Origin: Paraburkholderia flagellata
Lineage (GTDB): Bacteria; Pseudomonadota; Gammaproteobacteria; Burkholderiales; Burkholderiaceae
Length of the DNA: 64,000 nt
NCBI RefSeq assembly: GCF_021390645.1
Contig: NZ_JAJEJT010000004.1
Location: forward strand, 744,001 to 808,000
Direction: 5' to 3'
Both the position numbers and the translations under genes were made by a program. The notes below the pieces were generated by a model, which did not search any database, was not told the origin of the DNA, and saw only the letters and a program-made list of their open reading frames with translations. Shown here piece by piece: positions 26,784 to 35,452 of the stretch. The stretch's first letter is position 1. Every line of letters begins with the position of its first letter.

Positions 26784-28353
26784 ACCGACGCCCCGGCTTA
26801 TCGCGTTGGCTGCCTCATTGGCCGCCGCGTTGGCTATATCGGTATTCGAGGGCTGCGCGACTTCGTCGATCGATCTCGCGCCTCCTGCGGCGGACCGGCC
26901 GTGGCAGCCGCAGACGGACGGCGACGGCAACATCGTGCCCGGCCCGCCGCGCAGCACGAGCGACGGGGCGCAGGTTGGCTACACGCTGCCGCGCAGCGCA
27001 GCGCTGGCCTCGATCGAATCCGCCGCGGCGCTCGATGCGAACCACGCGTACACGCTGCCCGAACTGATCGATCTCGCGGAGTCCACGAACCCGCTCACGC
27101 GCATTGCCTGGAACGACGCGCGCAATGCAGCGCTCGCGGCGGGCATTGCGAAGACCGCCTATTTGCCGCAGCTCACCGCCACCGCGATGGGCGGATATGA
27201 GGCGGCGAGCGGTGCGGCGTCGACGCCGCTGCTCGGCAACACATCGACCAGCTCGAACATTCACGGCACCGTTTCGGTGCTGTCACTCCAATGGCTGCTA
27301 TTCGATTTCGGTGGCCGCCGCGCGCGCCTCGATGCTGCGAAACAACTTTCCGTGGCGGCGAACATCGCGTTCACGTCGGTTCACCAGCACGTGATCCACG
27401 AGGTGAGCATCGCGTACTACACATACGAAGCCGCCAGCGCGAGGGAGCAGACCGCGCAGCAGGCGCTTGACAACGCGGACGGCATTCTCAGCGCCGCCCG
27501 CGCACGGCGAAAGCAGGGCGTGGGCACGGTGGTCGAAGTCGCACAGGCCACGCAGAACCGCGCACAAGCCAATCTGCTGAAGGTGCAGGCGGACGGCGCC
27601 GTGAGCGACAGCTATCTGAGCCTCGTGTCGGCGCTCGGCATTTCGCCGCTGTCGAAACCGGTGATCGCCCCATTGCCGGCGCGCTCGCTCACGCCGGCGC
27701 TGCACCAGAGCGTCGACGAAATCGTTGCCGATGCGATTGCGCGGCGGCCGGACGTGCAGGGCGCCTATGCGCTGGAGCAGGCCAACCAGGCGAAGATCCG
27801 CGCGGCCGAATCGGCGTTCATGCCCAAGATATTTCTCTCCGCCACGGCCGCGTACGGCACCGGCACGACGTCGATCACGGCGATTCCCCCGGTCGGCGAT
27901 CAGGCGGCCACGGTGAACCTGAACGGCAGTCGCCGCAGCGGCAGCATCTTCCTCGGCGTGACGATTCCGCTATACGACGGCGGTTTGCGTTCCGCCGTGC
28001 TGATGCAGGCGCGCAACGACGCGGACAGTGCGTCTGCACAACTGACCCATACGAGACAGGAGGCCGTCAGGCAGATCGTTGCCGCGCAGAACGGGCTTTC
28101 CACTAGCCTCGCGTCGAACGACGCCGCGAAGGCGCTGGTCGAGGCCGCGCAGACGACCTATGATGCGGCGTTCGCCGCATACCGGCACGGCGTCGGCACC
28201 ATTACAGACGCGCTCCTCACGCAGAACCAGCTTCTCGCTGCGCAGAACGCGTATGCGGACAGCTACAGCGCCGCGCTTGCCGCCGCCGCGACGCTCGCCC
28301 TTGCGACGGGCGAAATCGGTGCGCCGTCGCTGGAAGGCACACCGTCTCAGTAG
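26770..28353 (+). CDS. mdtP: Outer-membrane efflux lipoprotein, NodT/MdtP family
   Basis: 527 aa from ATG 26770. The signal peptide ends in a lipobox at VFEGC (about residues 25-29). Two TolC-type repeats follow, with YTLPELIDLAESTNPLTRIAWNDARN in the first and QVEVAQATQNRAQANLLKVQ-like helices. It is the outer-membrane channel for the preceding adaptor and FUSC protein. It overlaps mdtO by 14 bp. Last gene of the operon, tail to tail with the DUF4148 gene. Confidence 0.88.
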   Translation: MRATEPTPRLIALAASLAAALAISVFEGCATSSIDLAPPAADRPWQPQTDGDGNIVPGPPRSTSDGAQVGYTLPRSAALASIESAAALDANHAYTLPELIDLAESTNPLTRIAWNDARNAALAAGIAKTAYLPQLTATAMGGYEAASGAASTPLLGNTSTSSNIHGTVSVLSLQWLLFDFGGRRARLDAAKQLSVAANIAFTSVHQHVIHEVSIAYYTYEAASAREQTAQQALDNADGILSAARARRKQGVGTVVEVAQATQNRAQANLLKVQADGAVSDSYLSLVSALGISPLSKPVIAPLPARSLTPALHQSVDEIVADAIARRPDVQGAYALEQANQAKIRAAESAFMPKIFLSATAAYGTGTTSITAIPPVGDQAATVNLNGSRRSGSIFLGVTIPLYDGGLRSAVLMQARNDADSASAQLTHTRQEAVRQIVAAQNGLSTSLASNDAAKALVEAAQTTYDAAFAAYRHGVGTITDALLTQNQLLAAQNAYADSYSAALAAAATLALATGEIGAPSLEGTPSQ

Positions 28354-28381
28354 GACAACTGAAGACAGTGCGCCTGCCGGC

Positions 28382-28735
28382 TCAACTACCAAAATAGATC
28401 GTGCAAAAGCTGGCTGGGCCAACACAGTCGGACTGTGCGGGCATACGCGGACGTGAACCCGCCGCCGAAGTGCTCCCCATCGATACGCCGCCCACATCGC
28501 GTTGCGCTGAATTTTGCGCGTATTGGCCCGCTGCGACCTTTGCTTCGGCTGCCTGAATATCAGCTGGATAGTTGATGTCGTCGCCGCGGCCCGGGCTGTA
28601 TCCGGCCTGCTCGACGCGCACGAGATCCGCACGCACTTCGGCACGTGTGAGGGGTTGGGTGGACTGCGCGAAGCTATAGGCCGGAGCGGCAGCGGCGGAG
28701 GCAGCAACGAGAACGCTGAGAAGAAGCCTGGACAT
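28382..28735 (-). CDS. Secreted DUF4148 protein
   Basis: 117 aa from ATG 28735, with GGAG 8 nt upstream. Signal peptide MSRLLLSVLVAASAAAAPAYSFA, then the DUF4148 core LTRAEVRADLVRVEQAGYSPGRGDDINYPADIQAAEAKVA, common in Burkholderia periplasmic proteins of unknown function. Its tail is longer than usual, with two Cys. Transcribed from a promoter with the same operator and spaced -10 (28878-28932) as the two-component operon. Confidence 0.82.
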   Translation of the reverse strand: MSRLLLSVLVAASAAAAPAYSFAQSTQPLTRAEVRADLVRVEQAGYSPGRGDDINYPADIQAAEAKVAAGQYAQNSAQRDVGGVSMGSTSAAGSRPRMPAQSDCVGPASFCTIYFGS

Positions 28736-28877
28736 GATCAATACTCCTATATACCTGCAAACCGGATGAGTCGAGAAAGAAAGCCGCAGCATCGACTGTG
28801 CATGGACGCGAGGTCAGGCTTAGGAAAGAACGACTTGAAACCTGGCTAAGCGAGGCAATGCGTTACTGCGTGGTTGC

Positions 28878-28932
28878 AGTGTAGGTAGGCGCTTCCATCG
28901 CCACGGTTACCCAGTCGTTACAAGAAAATGAC
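28878..28932 (-). promoter_or_regulatory. Response-regulator site and -10 of the DUF4148 gene
   Basis: The site at 28906-28932 reads on the minus strand GTCATTTTCTTGTAACGAC then TGGGTAAC. After 22 bases comes TACACT (minus strand, 28878-28883). It matches the opposite-facing copy at 28974-29000 at 24 of 27 positions. Confidence 0.7.
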
Positions 28933-28973
28933 AAGCTTTCCGTCCCTTTGATTCTTCGTAGCGGTCGATGCGC

Positions 28974-29028
28974 GTCATTTTTTTGTAATGGCTGGGTAAC
29001 CCTGTCGTTTGAGGCAGCCTTTTAGACT
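28974..29028 (+). promoter_or_regulatory. Response-regulator site and -10 of the hydrolase gene
   Basis: GTCATTTTTTTGTAATGG then CTGGGTAAC (28974-29000), followed after 22 bases by TAGACT (29023-29028). This hexamer and the spacing are the same as before the response-regulator gene. Confidence 0.7.
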
Positions 29029-29079
29029 GGCCGTGTCGTCAATCAATTGGTTCACTTCGCGTCATTCCAAGGAGCTGCA

Positions 29080-29859
29080 ATGTCTTTCCCTTCTTTCCGT
29101 TCTTCCGTTGCGCGCGCAGTTGCGGCGCTTTGTCTGGTTGCCGGCGGCGTCACGACAGCGCAGGCCGCGCCCATCAAGAACGTCGTCCTCGTGCACGGTG
29201 CCTTCGTGGGAGGCGCGGGATGGCGTCCGGTGTACGACATTCTCACGAAGGACGGCTATAACGTGACGCTCGTGCAAGAGCCGCTGACGTCGTTCAAGGA
29301 CGACGTGACGGCTACACGGCGCGTCATCGACAGCCTCGACGGCCCGTGCGTGCTCGTCGGCCATAGCTACGGCGGCGCCATCATCACGGAGGCGGGCAAC
29401 GACGAACACGTGAAGTCGCTCGTCTACATTGCTGCTCACGCACTCGATGTCGGCGAAACCGAAGTCTCGAATGGCAAGCGCTATCCAAACGCGACACCTC
29501 ATGAGGACATCGTTAAAACGGCGGACGATTATCTTTATCTGAATCCTGCCGACTATCCGCGTGATTTCGCGGCCGACCTTCCGATCGCGCAGGCTGAGTT
29601 CGAGGCCCATGAACAAATGCCAACTGCGGCAGGCGTATTCACTGCGCAGATCCCCGATCCGGCATGGAAGATCAAGCCGACGTTTTATATGGTCGCGAAG
29701 GCGGACAAGATCATCAACCCGGACCTCGAGCGCATGTACGCGAAGCGGGCTCACGCCCAAACGGTGGAAGTCGATGGCGCCAGCCATTCGGTTTATGAGT
29801 CGCATCCGAAGGAAGTGGCTGCGTTGATCGAGCAGGCCGCTCAGCAACTGCCAGGATGA
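29080..29859 (+). CDS. Secreted alpha/beta hydrolase (esterase type)
   Basis: 259 aa from ATG 29080, supported by AAGGAG. Signal peptide to about residue 26 (cut after AQA). The oxyanion region VVLVHGAFVGGAGW follows, then the nucleophile elbow GHSYGGAI (Ser about 101), an acid in YMVAKADKIINPDLE (about 215) and the catalytic His in VDGASHSVYESHP (about 243). Related to small periplasmic esterases. The substrate is unknown. It shares promoter layout with the two-component operon and the DUF4148 gene. Its 3' end abuts an IS fragment, so the C-terminus may have been altered. Confidence 0.82.
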   Translation: MSFPSFRSSVARAVAALCLVAGGVTTAQAAPIKNVVLVHGAFVGGAGWRPVYDILTKDGYNVTLVQEPLTSFKDDVTATRRVIDSLDGPCVLVGHSYGGAIITEAGNDEHVKSLVYIAAHALDVGETEVSNGKRYPNATPHEDIVKTADDYLYLNPADYPRDFAADLPIAQAEFEAHEQMPTAAGVFTAQIPDPAWKIKPTFYMVAKADKIINPDLERMYAKRAHAQTVEVDGASHSVYESHPKEVAALIEQAAQQLPG

Positions 29860-29914
29860 CCTTGAACCGGTCGACTTCGCGCATCGTCAGGGTTATCCGT
29901 TCTGTTGCAGCCAT
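29840..29914 (-). pseudogene. Fragment of an IS transposase N-terminus
   Basis: Minus-strand frame MAATERITLTMREVDRFKVI followed by LAVAE. It is similar to residues 1-24 of the complete transposase at 30150-31574 (RELITASMRELERVKVI, EAVIEG), so it is a relic of a related element. Nothing further of that transposase remains; the fragment overlaps the end of the hydrolase gene. Confidence 0.5.
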
Positions 29915-30007
29915 CGCAGTTCCGGCACTGGACCTCCAGCGGCCGGTCAGGACGCAGGTCATTGTCGAGATGTGATGCGTTGGATTTTGATGTTTGCGAA
30001 CATTTAA

Positions 30008-31678
30008 TGTCATGGCCAGATAGAGATGTCTGGTCTCCGGCTCAATAGAAATGTCCGGTTTTACAGAGGTTTGCTTCTGTCTTTCTCGGGTTTGATCTCC
30101 ATTCCGTGTTGAAGGATAGCGTCTGGATCAGCAGGGCGGTGGTGTGCGTTCAGCGAACCCTCGCAGACCTCCGGCCAGGTTTTGAATCTGGCTCTGGGGC
30201 CTGTGTCAGTTTCACGATCACTGCTTCCATATCCGCCTGCGTGAACTCGCGCGTCTTCTTCGTGCCCGGCACCCGTTCAGCCTTGCGCACTGCGATGCCG
30301 CGATTCGTGCGTGAGGGCGAGCCCGAGGCGCGCCGGTCGTCGCGCTGCGCCTGCAGTTCCTGCGCCACCGCGAGCGCATGCGCGAGCCGCTTGTGCTCGA
30401 CTACCGCGCCCTGGTCCACCTCGGTGAGCCGGTCATACTCGCGGTATGGCAACACGCGACCTTCGGCGCGGATCTCGATGCGCCCATCCGGATACTCCCA
30501 GACCTCGATGTAACGGTGCACCAGCTTCCGGTTCTGCGGCGTATCGTCGAGCAGGTACATCACGCGGTCATACTGCACCGTGAGCGACTTCGTCACACGC
30601 CGCGTTTCGCGCCAGGTGAGCAGGGCGTCCAGATCCTCGTCCGCACGCAACGGCCGGTGCGCGTTGAACGTGCTCCTGGACGGCTTCGCAAAGCGCACGT
30701 TATAGGCCGCCATGAAGGCAGGCGCATACGCATTCGCGCCCGCCACCGTGCTGATGCCGCGCAGGCGCAGTTCCTTCACCAGGCGGTCCTGCAGCGTCAG
30801 GTGCGCGCGCTCCACACGGCCCTTGGCCGAACTGCTATTGGCGCAGAACGTCTCAATGTTCAGTTCGTACATCGCGCGTCCGAAGTGCGTCACGCTGCGC
30901 CCGGTCTCGTGGGCCCTGACACTGCGGAACACGCTTGCCTTGTCGCTGTACAGCGCCACCGGCTTGCCATGACGCTCCAGGTACGCACGCGTCGCCTCGA
31001 AATAGCTGAAGGTCGATTCGGTCTGCGTGAAGTGCAGGTGCATCAGGCGGCTCGTAGCGTCGTCCACATACACCAGCAGTGTGCAGGCCGGTGCGCGCTC
31101 CTCAAACCAGCGGTGATCGCTGCCGTCGATCTGCACCAGTTCGCCCAGGCACGCGCGTCGGGCCCGTGGCTGGTAGACCTTCGGCGGGCGCTGCGCGCGC
31201 GGAATCCACAGACCCGCATCGCGCATCCATCGACGTACGGTCTCCCTGGCCAGCGCGATCCCGTGACATTCAGCCAGCTTCTCGCACGCCAGCGTTGGCC
31301 CGAAATCGGCGTAACGCTCACATACCAACGCCATGGCCCGAGCCCGCAGATCGACGGACAGTTCCCGGTTACTCGGCCGTCCGCGTTTCGCCGAGACCAG
31401 CCCGGCCGGGCCTGCGGCCTCATAGCGCCGGCACAGCCGGCTGATCTGCCGCTCGCTGAGCTGCAGCCGCTCAGCCGCCTGAAAACACCGCAGGCGGCCT
31501 TCAATGACCGCCTCGATGACCTTGACCCGCTCAAGTTCGCGCATGCTTGCCGTGATCAGCTCACGTCCGTTCATGGTTCGCCCCTGGTCGACGCCTCACG
31601 CGAGCGTGCGCGTCAACCAGGGCAGGAATCGGACATTTCTAATGAGCCAGAACCGGACATTTCAAAAAAGCCCTAACA
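30008..31678 (-). mobile_element. Complete insertion sequence, IS1202/ISNCY-like, 1671 bp
   Basis: The left end TGTCATGGCCAGATAGAG-ATGTCTGG and the right end (minus strand) TGTTAGGGCTTTTTTGAA-ATGTCCGG are imperfect inverted repeats. Both continue into a second shared block, GGCTCA(A/T)TAGAAATGTCCG. The element starts TGT and ends ACA, and TTTAA occurs immediately outside on both sides (30003-30007 and 31679-31683), a probable 5-bp target-site duplication. It holds one transposase gene. Confidence 0.75.
30150..31574 (-). CDS. IS transposase with DDE integrase core (IS1202/ISNCY-like)
   Basis: 474 aa. The N-terminal helix-turn-helix (residues 10-75) includes AAERLQLSERQISRLCRRYEA, then a second HTH-like part to about 130. 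The integrase core has Asp in ELVQIDGSDHRWF (about 150), Asp in VALYSDKASVFR (about 215) and Glu in SSAKGRVERAHLTLQDRLVKEL (about 255). The basic C-terminal tail is typical of this group. The reading frame is intact, so the element could be active. Confidence 0.88.
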   Translation of the reverse strand: MNGRELITASMRELERVKVIEAVIEGRLRCFQAAERLQLSERQISRLCRRYEAAGPAGLVSAKRGRPSNRELSVDLRARAMALVCERYADFGPTLACEKLAECHGIALARETVRRWMRDAGLWIPRAQRPPKVYQPRARRACLGELVQIDGSDHRWFEERAPACTLLVYVDDATSRLMHLHFTQTESTFSYFEATRAYLERHGKPVALYSDKASVFRSVRAHETGRSVTHFGRAMYELNIETFCANSSSAKGRVERAHLTLQDRLVKELRLRGISTVAGANAYAPAFMAAYNVRFAKPSRSTFNAHRPLRADEDLDALLTWRETRRVTKSLTVQYDRVMYLLDDTPQNRKLVHRYIEVWEYPDGRIEIRAEGRVLPYREYDRLTEVDQGAVVEHKRLAHALAVAQELQAQRDDRRASGSPSRTNRGIAVRKAERVPGTKKTREFTQADMEAVIVKLTQAPEPDSKPGRRSARVR

Positions 31679-31775
31679 TTTAAAATATCGATAATTTGCA
31701 TTATGTAAAATTCAACAAACCCCTCAGGCACACCTCCTGCGGCACGACCCACATGGCGTCCCACAGGAGGAACCC

Positions 31776-32216
31776 ATGCCGTCCGCCCCAACATCCGGGC
31801 AACCAACCGGCGCCGCCTCGAATCCGGAACCCACGCGCGCGCAGCGCGTCGCCGGCTGGCTCGGTCTGTGCGCGGTGCCGCTCATCTGGCTACTGCATCT
31901 GGCGCTAGGCGTCACGCTCGTTTCGACGGCCTGCGCCGACGCCATCACGCGGGATCCGATGCCAGGCTGGCACGGCACGCAATGGATCCTCGGCATTGGC
32001 TCGGTCTGCGCGCTCGTGCCCGCGCTCGCCATCACCTACGCCGCGGGCAGCGCCTGGCGCAAGATTGCCTACGTCGCGAAGGAAAAGCGCGACGCACGGC
32101 GCTTCATCGCGTGGTGCGGCGCGACCACTTCCGTGGCCTTCACCTTCGGCCTCGCCTTTTCGATCTGCATCCTCATTGCAGTACCGATCGAGCGCCTCTG
32201 CACGGCCTTCGACTAG
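31776..32216 (+). CDS. Hypothetical inner-membrane protein
   Basis: 146 aa from ATG 31776 with AGGAGG upstream. A Pro/Ala-rich hydrophilic N-terminus (about 25 aa) precedes three hydrophobic segments: VAGWLGLCAVPLIWLLHLALGV, ILGIGSVCALVPALAITYAAG and ATTSVAFTFGLAFSICILIAVP. Conserved-looking but no family recognised. The promoter lies in an A/T-rich stretch next to the IS end, so the insertion may have affected its expression. Confidence 0.68.
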   Translation: MPSAPTSGQPTGAASNPEPTRAQRVAGWLGLCAVPLIWLLHLALGVTLVSTACADAITRDPMPGWHGTQWILGIGSVCALVPALAITYAAGSAWRKIAYVAKEKRDARRFIAWCGATTSVAFTFGLAFSICILIAVPIERLCTAFD

Positions 32217-32355
32217 GTGATGCGACATCCGCCGTGCGATCGCCGCGCGTCGGCCACCTGAGTCTCGCGCAGGGCGTTTTCTTTCTGGACCTCTCCCCGT
32301 TCGCATCGAGCGCGTTTCGCGTGACGTGCGGCGCGCGATCTCGCAAATCGGTTCG

Positions 32356-34011
32356 TTATCCGATGGATTGGATAACGGGATCGAAGCGCCATCCTTCGCG
32401 GCTCCATTGCATCGTATGCGTCGGCGCCAGCGCAGTGATGAAATCCGCGTCGTGCGAAACCACGATCAGCGCGCCCGGGAAGTCCGCCAGCGCCCCCTCG
32501 ATCGCGCGGACGGATTCCAGGTCGAGATGGTTGGTCGGTTCATCGAGCAGCAGCAACTGTGCCGGCGTGCCGCGCCAGAGCGCGCAGGCGAGCGCGGCCT
32601 TCAATCGCTCCCCGCCGCTCAGATAGCGTGACGGTTGCGTCACGCGCGTGGCGTCGAGTTGCAGCAACGCGAGCCGGCTGCGCAACTCCCCTTCTGCGAG
32701 CGGCGTGTCGAGCAACCCGAGCTGTTCGACGATCGAGCGGTCGGGATCGAGCTGCGCGAGCTTCTGATCGAGGTACGCGCAGCGGACATGCGTCACGCTG
32801 TGCCCTGCATGGGGCGCGAATTGCCCCGCGAGGAGGCGCAGCAGCGTCGACTTTCCGCATCCGTTCGGACCCGTCAGCGCCACGCGCACAGGGCCGCTGC
32901 ACGACCAGGTGAGCGTGGCGGCGGGATCGTCGTGCGCGAGCCACGGCAGCCTCACCTCTTCGAGCGTGAAGACCTGGCGGCGCGCGCTCACACCGGCACC
33001 TGGCAACGCCACGAGAACGGGCGAATCGGGCTCGACGCGCGCGGCAGCCTCGGTCACGCGCGCGTCGAGCGTCTCCTTGTGCTGGCGTTGCTCGGCCCTG
33101 ACCTGCCCCATCACATTGCGCGCACCGCCTTTGATCCCCTCTTTCGCCATCGACGACAGATTGGCCGTCTTCGCGTAACGCAACGATCCAGCGGCATGCC
33201 GTTGGATCGTGTCGTGTTCGCGCTGGAGCCTGCGCGCGGCGCGCTCGCGTTCGGTACGCGCGTGGCTGAGCGCGCTCTTTGCCGCTTCGTGCTCCGCATC
33301 GCGCTGCGTGCGGTAGCTGGCATAGTTGCCGCCATAGATTCGAATCCCCTTGGGCGTAACCTCGACAATGCGCTGCATGTCTCCAAGCAGTGCGCGATCA
33401 TGGCTCACGACGACGAGACCGCTACGCCATCCACAAAGCGCGCTACGCAGCCACGCGCGGCCAGCGGCGTCGAGGTGATTGGTCGGCTCGTCGAGCACGA
33501 GCAAGCCGGCATCGGCCAGCAGCGCGCCAATCAATGTCACGCGCGCGAGTTCACCGCCGCTGAGCGTATGCGCGAATGTGTCGGACTCCAGATGATCGAG
33601 CCCCGACGCATCGAGCGCCGCGCGCATGCGCTCGGCGAGATCCCAACGCTCGCCGATCACGTCGAAATCGCGGGTGTCGGCGGTACCGTTTGCCAGCCGT
33701 GCCAAGGCCGCTAGCGGCGCATCGATTCCCGCAACTTGCGCAACGGTCCGCGTATCGTGTGACGCGTCAAAGTGTTGCTGCGCCGCGAACGCGATGCGAA
33801 CGTGCCGATCGACCGAACCGGACGTCGGCTCGATTTTCCCCGCGATCAGTTGCGCGAGCATGCTTTTGCCAACGCCGTTTCGGCCGACGATACCCGTGGG
33901 CACGCGATCGAGAATGAGGTCAAGCGAGTCGAATAGTGTAGCGCCGCTATCGAACCGGAATGAAACGCGATGGAGTGCGACAAGCGTCGCGGCTGGCGTG
34001 ACTCGAGCCAT
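32356..34011 (-). CDS. ABC-F family ATPase (ribosome-associated type)
   Basis: 551 aa, two ATPase domains and no membrane domain. Domain 1 has Walker A GRNGVGKSM and signature LSGGELAR, with LLVLDEPTNHLD; domain 2 has GPNGCGKST, LSGGERLK and LLLLDEPTNHLD. Between them is the charged helical linker (about 215-300, rich in Arg/Glu/Ala) that marks ABC-F proteins. Start chosen at ATG 34011, with GGGAG upstream; a longer in-frame extension is unsupported. Such proteins act on the ribosomal E site in translation or antibiotic resistance. Which role applies here is unknown. Confidence 0.88.
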   Translation of the reverse strand: MARVTPAATLVALHRVSFRFDSGATLFDSLDLILDRVPTGIVGRNGVGKSMLAQLIAGKIEPTSGSVDRHVRIAFAAQQHFDASHDTRTVAQVAGIDAPLAALARLANGTADTRDFDVIGERWDLAERMRAALDASGLDHLESDTFAHTLSGGELARVTLIGALLADAGLLVLDEPTNHLDAAGRAWLRSALCGWRSGLVVVSHDRALLGDMQRIVEVTPKGIRIYGGNYASYRTQRDAEHEAAKSALSHARTERERAARRLQREHDTIQRHAAGSLRYAKTANLSSMAKEGIKGGARNVMGQVRAEQRQHKETLDARVTEAAARVEPDSPVLVALPGAGVSARRQVFTLEEVRLPWLAHDDPAATLTWSCSGPVRVALTGPNGCGKSTLLRLLAGQFAPHAGHSVTHVRCAYLDQKLAQLDPDRSIVEQLGLLDTPLAEGELRSRLALLQLDATRVTQPSRYLSGGERLKAALACALWRGTPAQLLLLDEPTNHLDLESVRAIEGALADFPGALIVVSHDADFITALAPTHTMQWSREGWRFDPVIQSIG

Positions 34012-34275
34012 AAGCTTCTCCCGAATGTATGTAACCTCTCGCGCGGCGTATTCGACGCTGGCGCGAAAACATTTTTGGGGAAAGCTTAGTTGTCCACTTT
34101 GGCTGGAGTCCGGTATGCAGGAATGGAAGGCGCATGATAACAACGAGAGATGCCCGGCACAAGCGATAGTCCAGCCGAATTGTTGGCGATGCGCCACGCG
34201 GCGCGCCTCTGCGGTTCGCATTGCGCATTGATGCCGCAGTGCGCCGCCAGCGGATCGATCTACAAGAAAAGCCCT

Positions 34276-35313
34276 TTAAAAGCGGTCGATCATGCCAAAC
34301 TGCACGCCGCGCACAGGCGCGCCGGGCCAGGACGGCGGCAGGCCAGTGACGTTTACGCCGCGCAGCGTGAAGGTCGCGTCGTTGTGATTGTGCAGCCACC
34401 CTGCGCTCGCGTAGAGCAGCACGCGCTTCGAGAGGTCGTACTCGCACGCGGCGCTGAACTGGTCGGCGTCGTTGCCGGCGCCCGACAGATCGTGCACCCA
34501 CGCATAGCCCAGCGAAGCGCGAAATTGCGCGGTGATCGCGTAGCGCGCCGAGACCGAGAAGCCGTTGTTGTGGTTGCGCGGCGTGCCGCCATCGCCGTTG
34601 AAATACGCAAAAAAGCCTGTCACCGGCCCGAGAACGTACGACATGCCACCCAGATTGGCTCGCAGCGCACCGTCGCCGTTTTGCTGTTGATGCGCGTACG
34701 AAATGCGAAACGGCCCGTGCCGCCACTCGAAGGTTTCGATGTTGCCGGCAAGTCCGTTGCTGCCGGTGGAGGGGTCGCGCAGCGAGGCCATCAGCGTGGT
34801 CGAGAAGCCGTAGAAATCGGGCGATAGATAAGTGATCGCGTTGGATTCGTAGGGCGTGATCTTCGAAAGATTGTTCAGGCCCGAAGCGATGGTGCCCGCG
34901 CCGAACGCGTCGAGTTGTCCCTTGAACGGGATGTAGATCGGCGAGTATTGCCGCCCCACTCGCATCGTGCCCCACTGCGTGCCGAGGCCAATCCACGCCT
35001 GGCGATTGAAGATCGTGTTGGCCACGGCAAAGGTGCCGTCGTTGGACCCGAAGCCGTTTTCCAGCTCGAACAGGATCTTGATGCCGTTGCCGATATCTTC
35101 CACGCCGCGCAGCCCGAAGCGCGATCCGCGATACGCGCCGGAGTCCATGCGCGCGACCCAGCCCGCGCCCGGGTTCGTCACCTCGATGCTCGTGTCAAGC
35201 GTCCCGTACAGCGTGACCGAGCTTTGCGCGTGTGCGCTTATCGTGTGCAACGTGGCGACGGTTGCCGCAGACACCACCGCCCAGGCGTGCGCCGCGCGCA
35301 ATGTTCGATTCAT
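34276..35313 (-). CDS. Gram-negative porin (OmpC-like, Burkholderia type)
   Basis: 345 aa from ATG 35313. Signal peptide ending AHA, then QSSVTLYGTLDTSIEV, the typical mature start of beta-proteobacterial trimeric porins, and FGLRGVEDIGNGIKILFELENGF. The C-terminus ends in Phe (GMIDRF), the BAM recognition residue. About 16 beta strands are expected. It lies 139 bp downstream of the PQQ dehydrogenase stop on the same strand, so it may supply its substrate. Confidence 0.9.
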   Translation of the reverse strand: MNRTLRAAHAWAVVSAATVATLHTISAHAQSSVTLYGTLDTSIEVTNPGAGWVARMDSGAYRGSRFGLRGVEDIGNGIKILFELENGFGSNDGTFAVANTIFNRQAWIGLGTQWGTMRVGRQYSPIYIPFKGQLDAFGAGTIASGLNNLSKITPYESNAITYLSPDFYGFSTTLMASLRDPSTGSNGLAGNIETFEWRHGPFRISYAHQQQNGDGALRANLGGMSYVLGPVTGFFAYFNGDGGTPRNHNNGFSVSARYAITAQFRASLGYAWVHDLSGAGNDADQFSAACEYDLSKRVLLYASAGWLHNHNDATFTLRGVNVTGLPPSWPGAPVRGVQFGMIDRF

Positions 35314-35452
35314 GTAGGAAAAACGGGTGAGGCGCACGAGCGGTGCGTCGCATGCTGCATGAGAAACGGCAGGCGCAGTGCGAGCCCCTGCCGCCGACTG
35401 GAAAGCCCGCAAGCCGCGGCCGCCCGGTCCTTCCGGGCGACTCGCGCATGAC

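Noticed and set aside
25107..26957. A 616-codon frame opposite mdtO
   Set aside because: Shadow of a membrane protein gene; the membrane segments and operon overlaps support the plus strand only.
30378..31676. A 432-codon frame opposite the transposase
   Set aside because: The transposase shows an HTH and an intact DDE core; the opposite product has no such motifs and no initiation signal.
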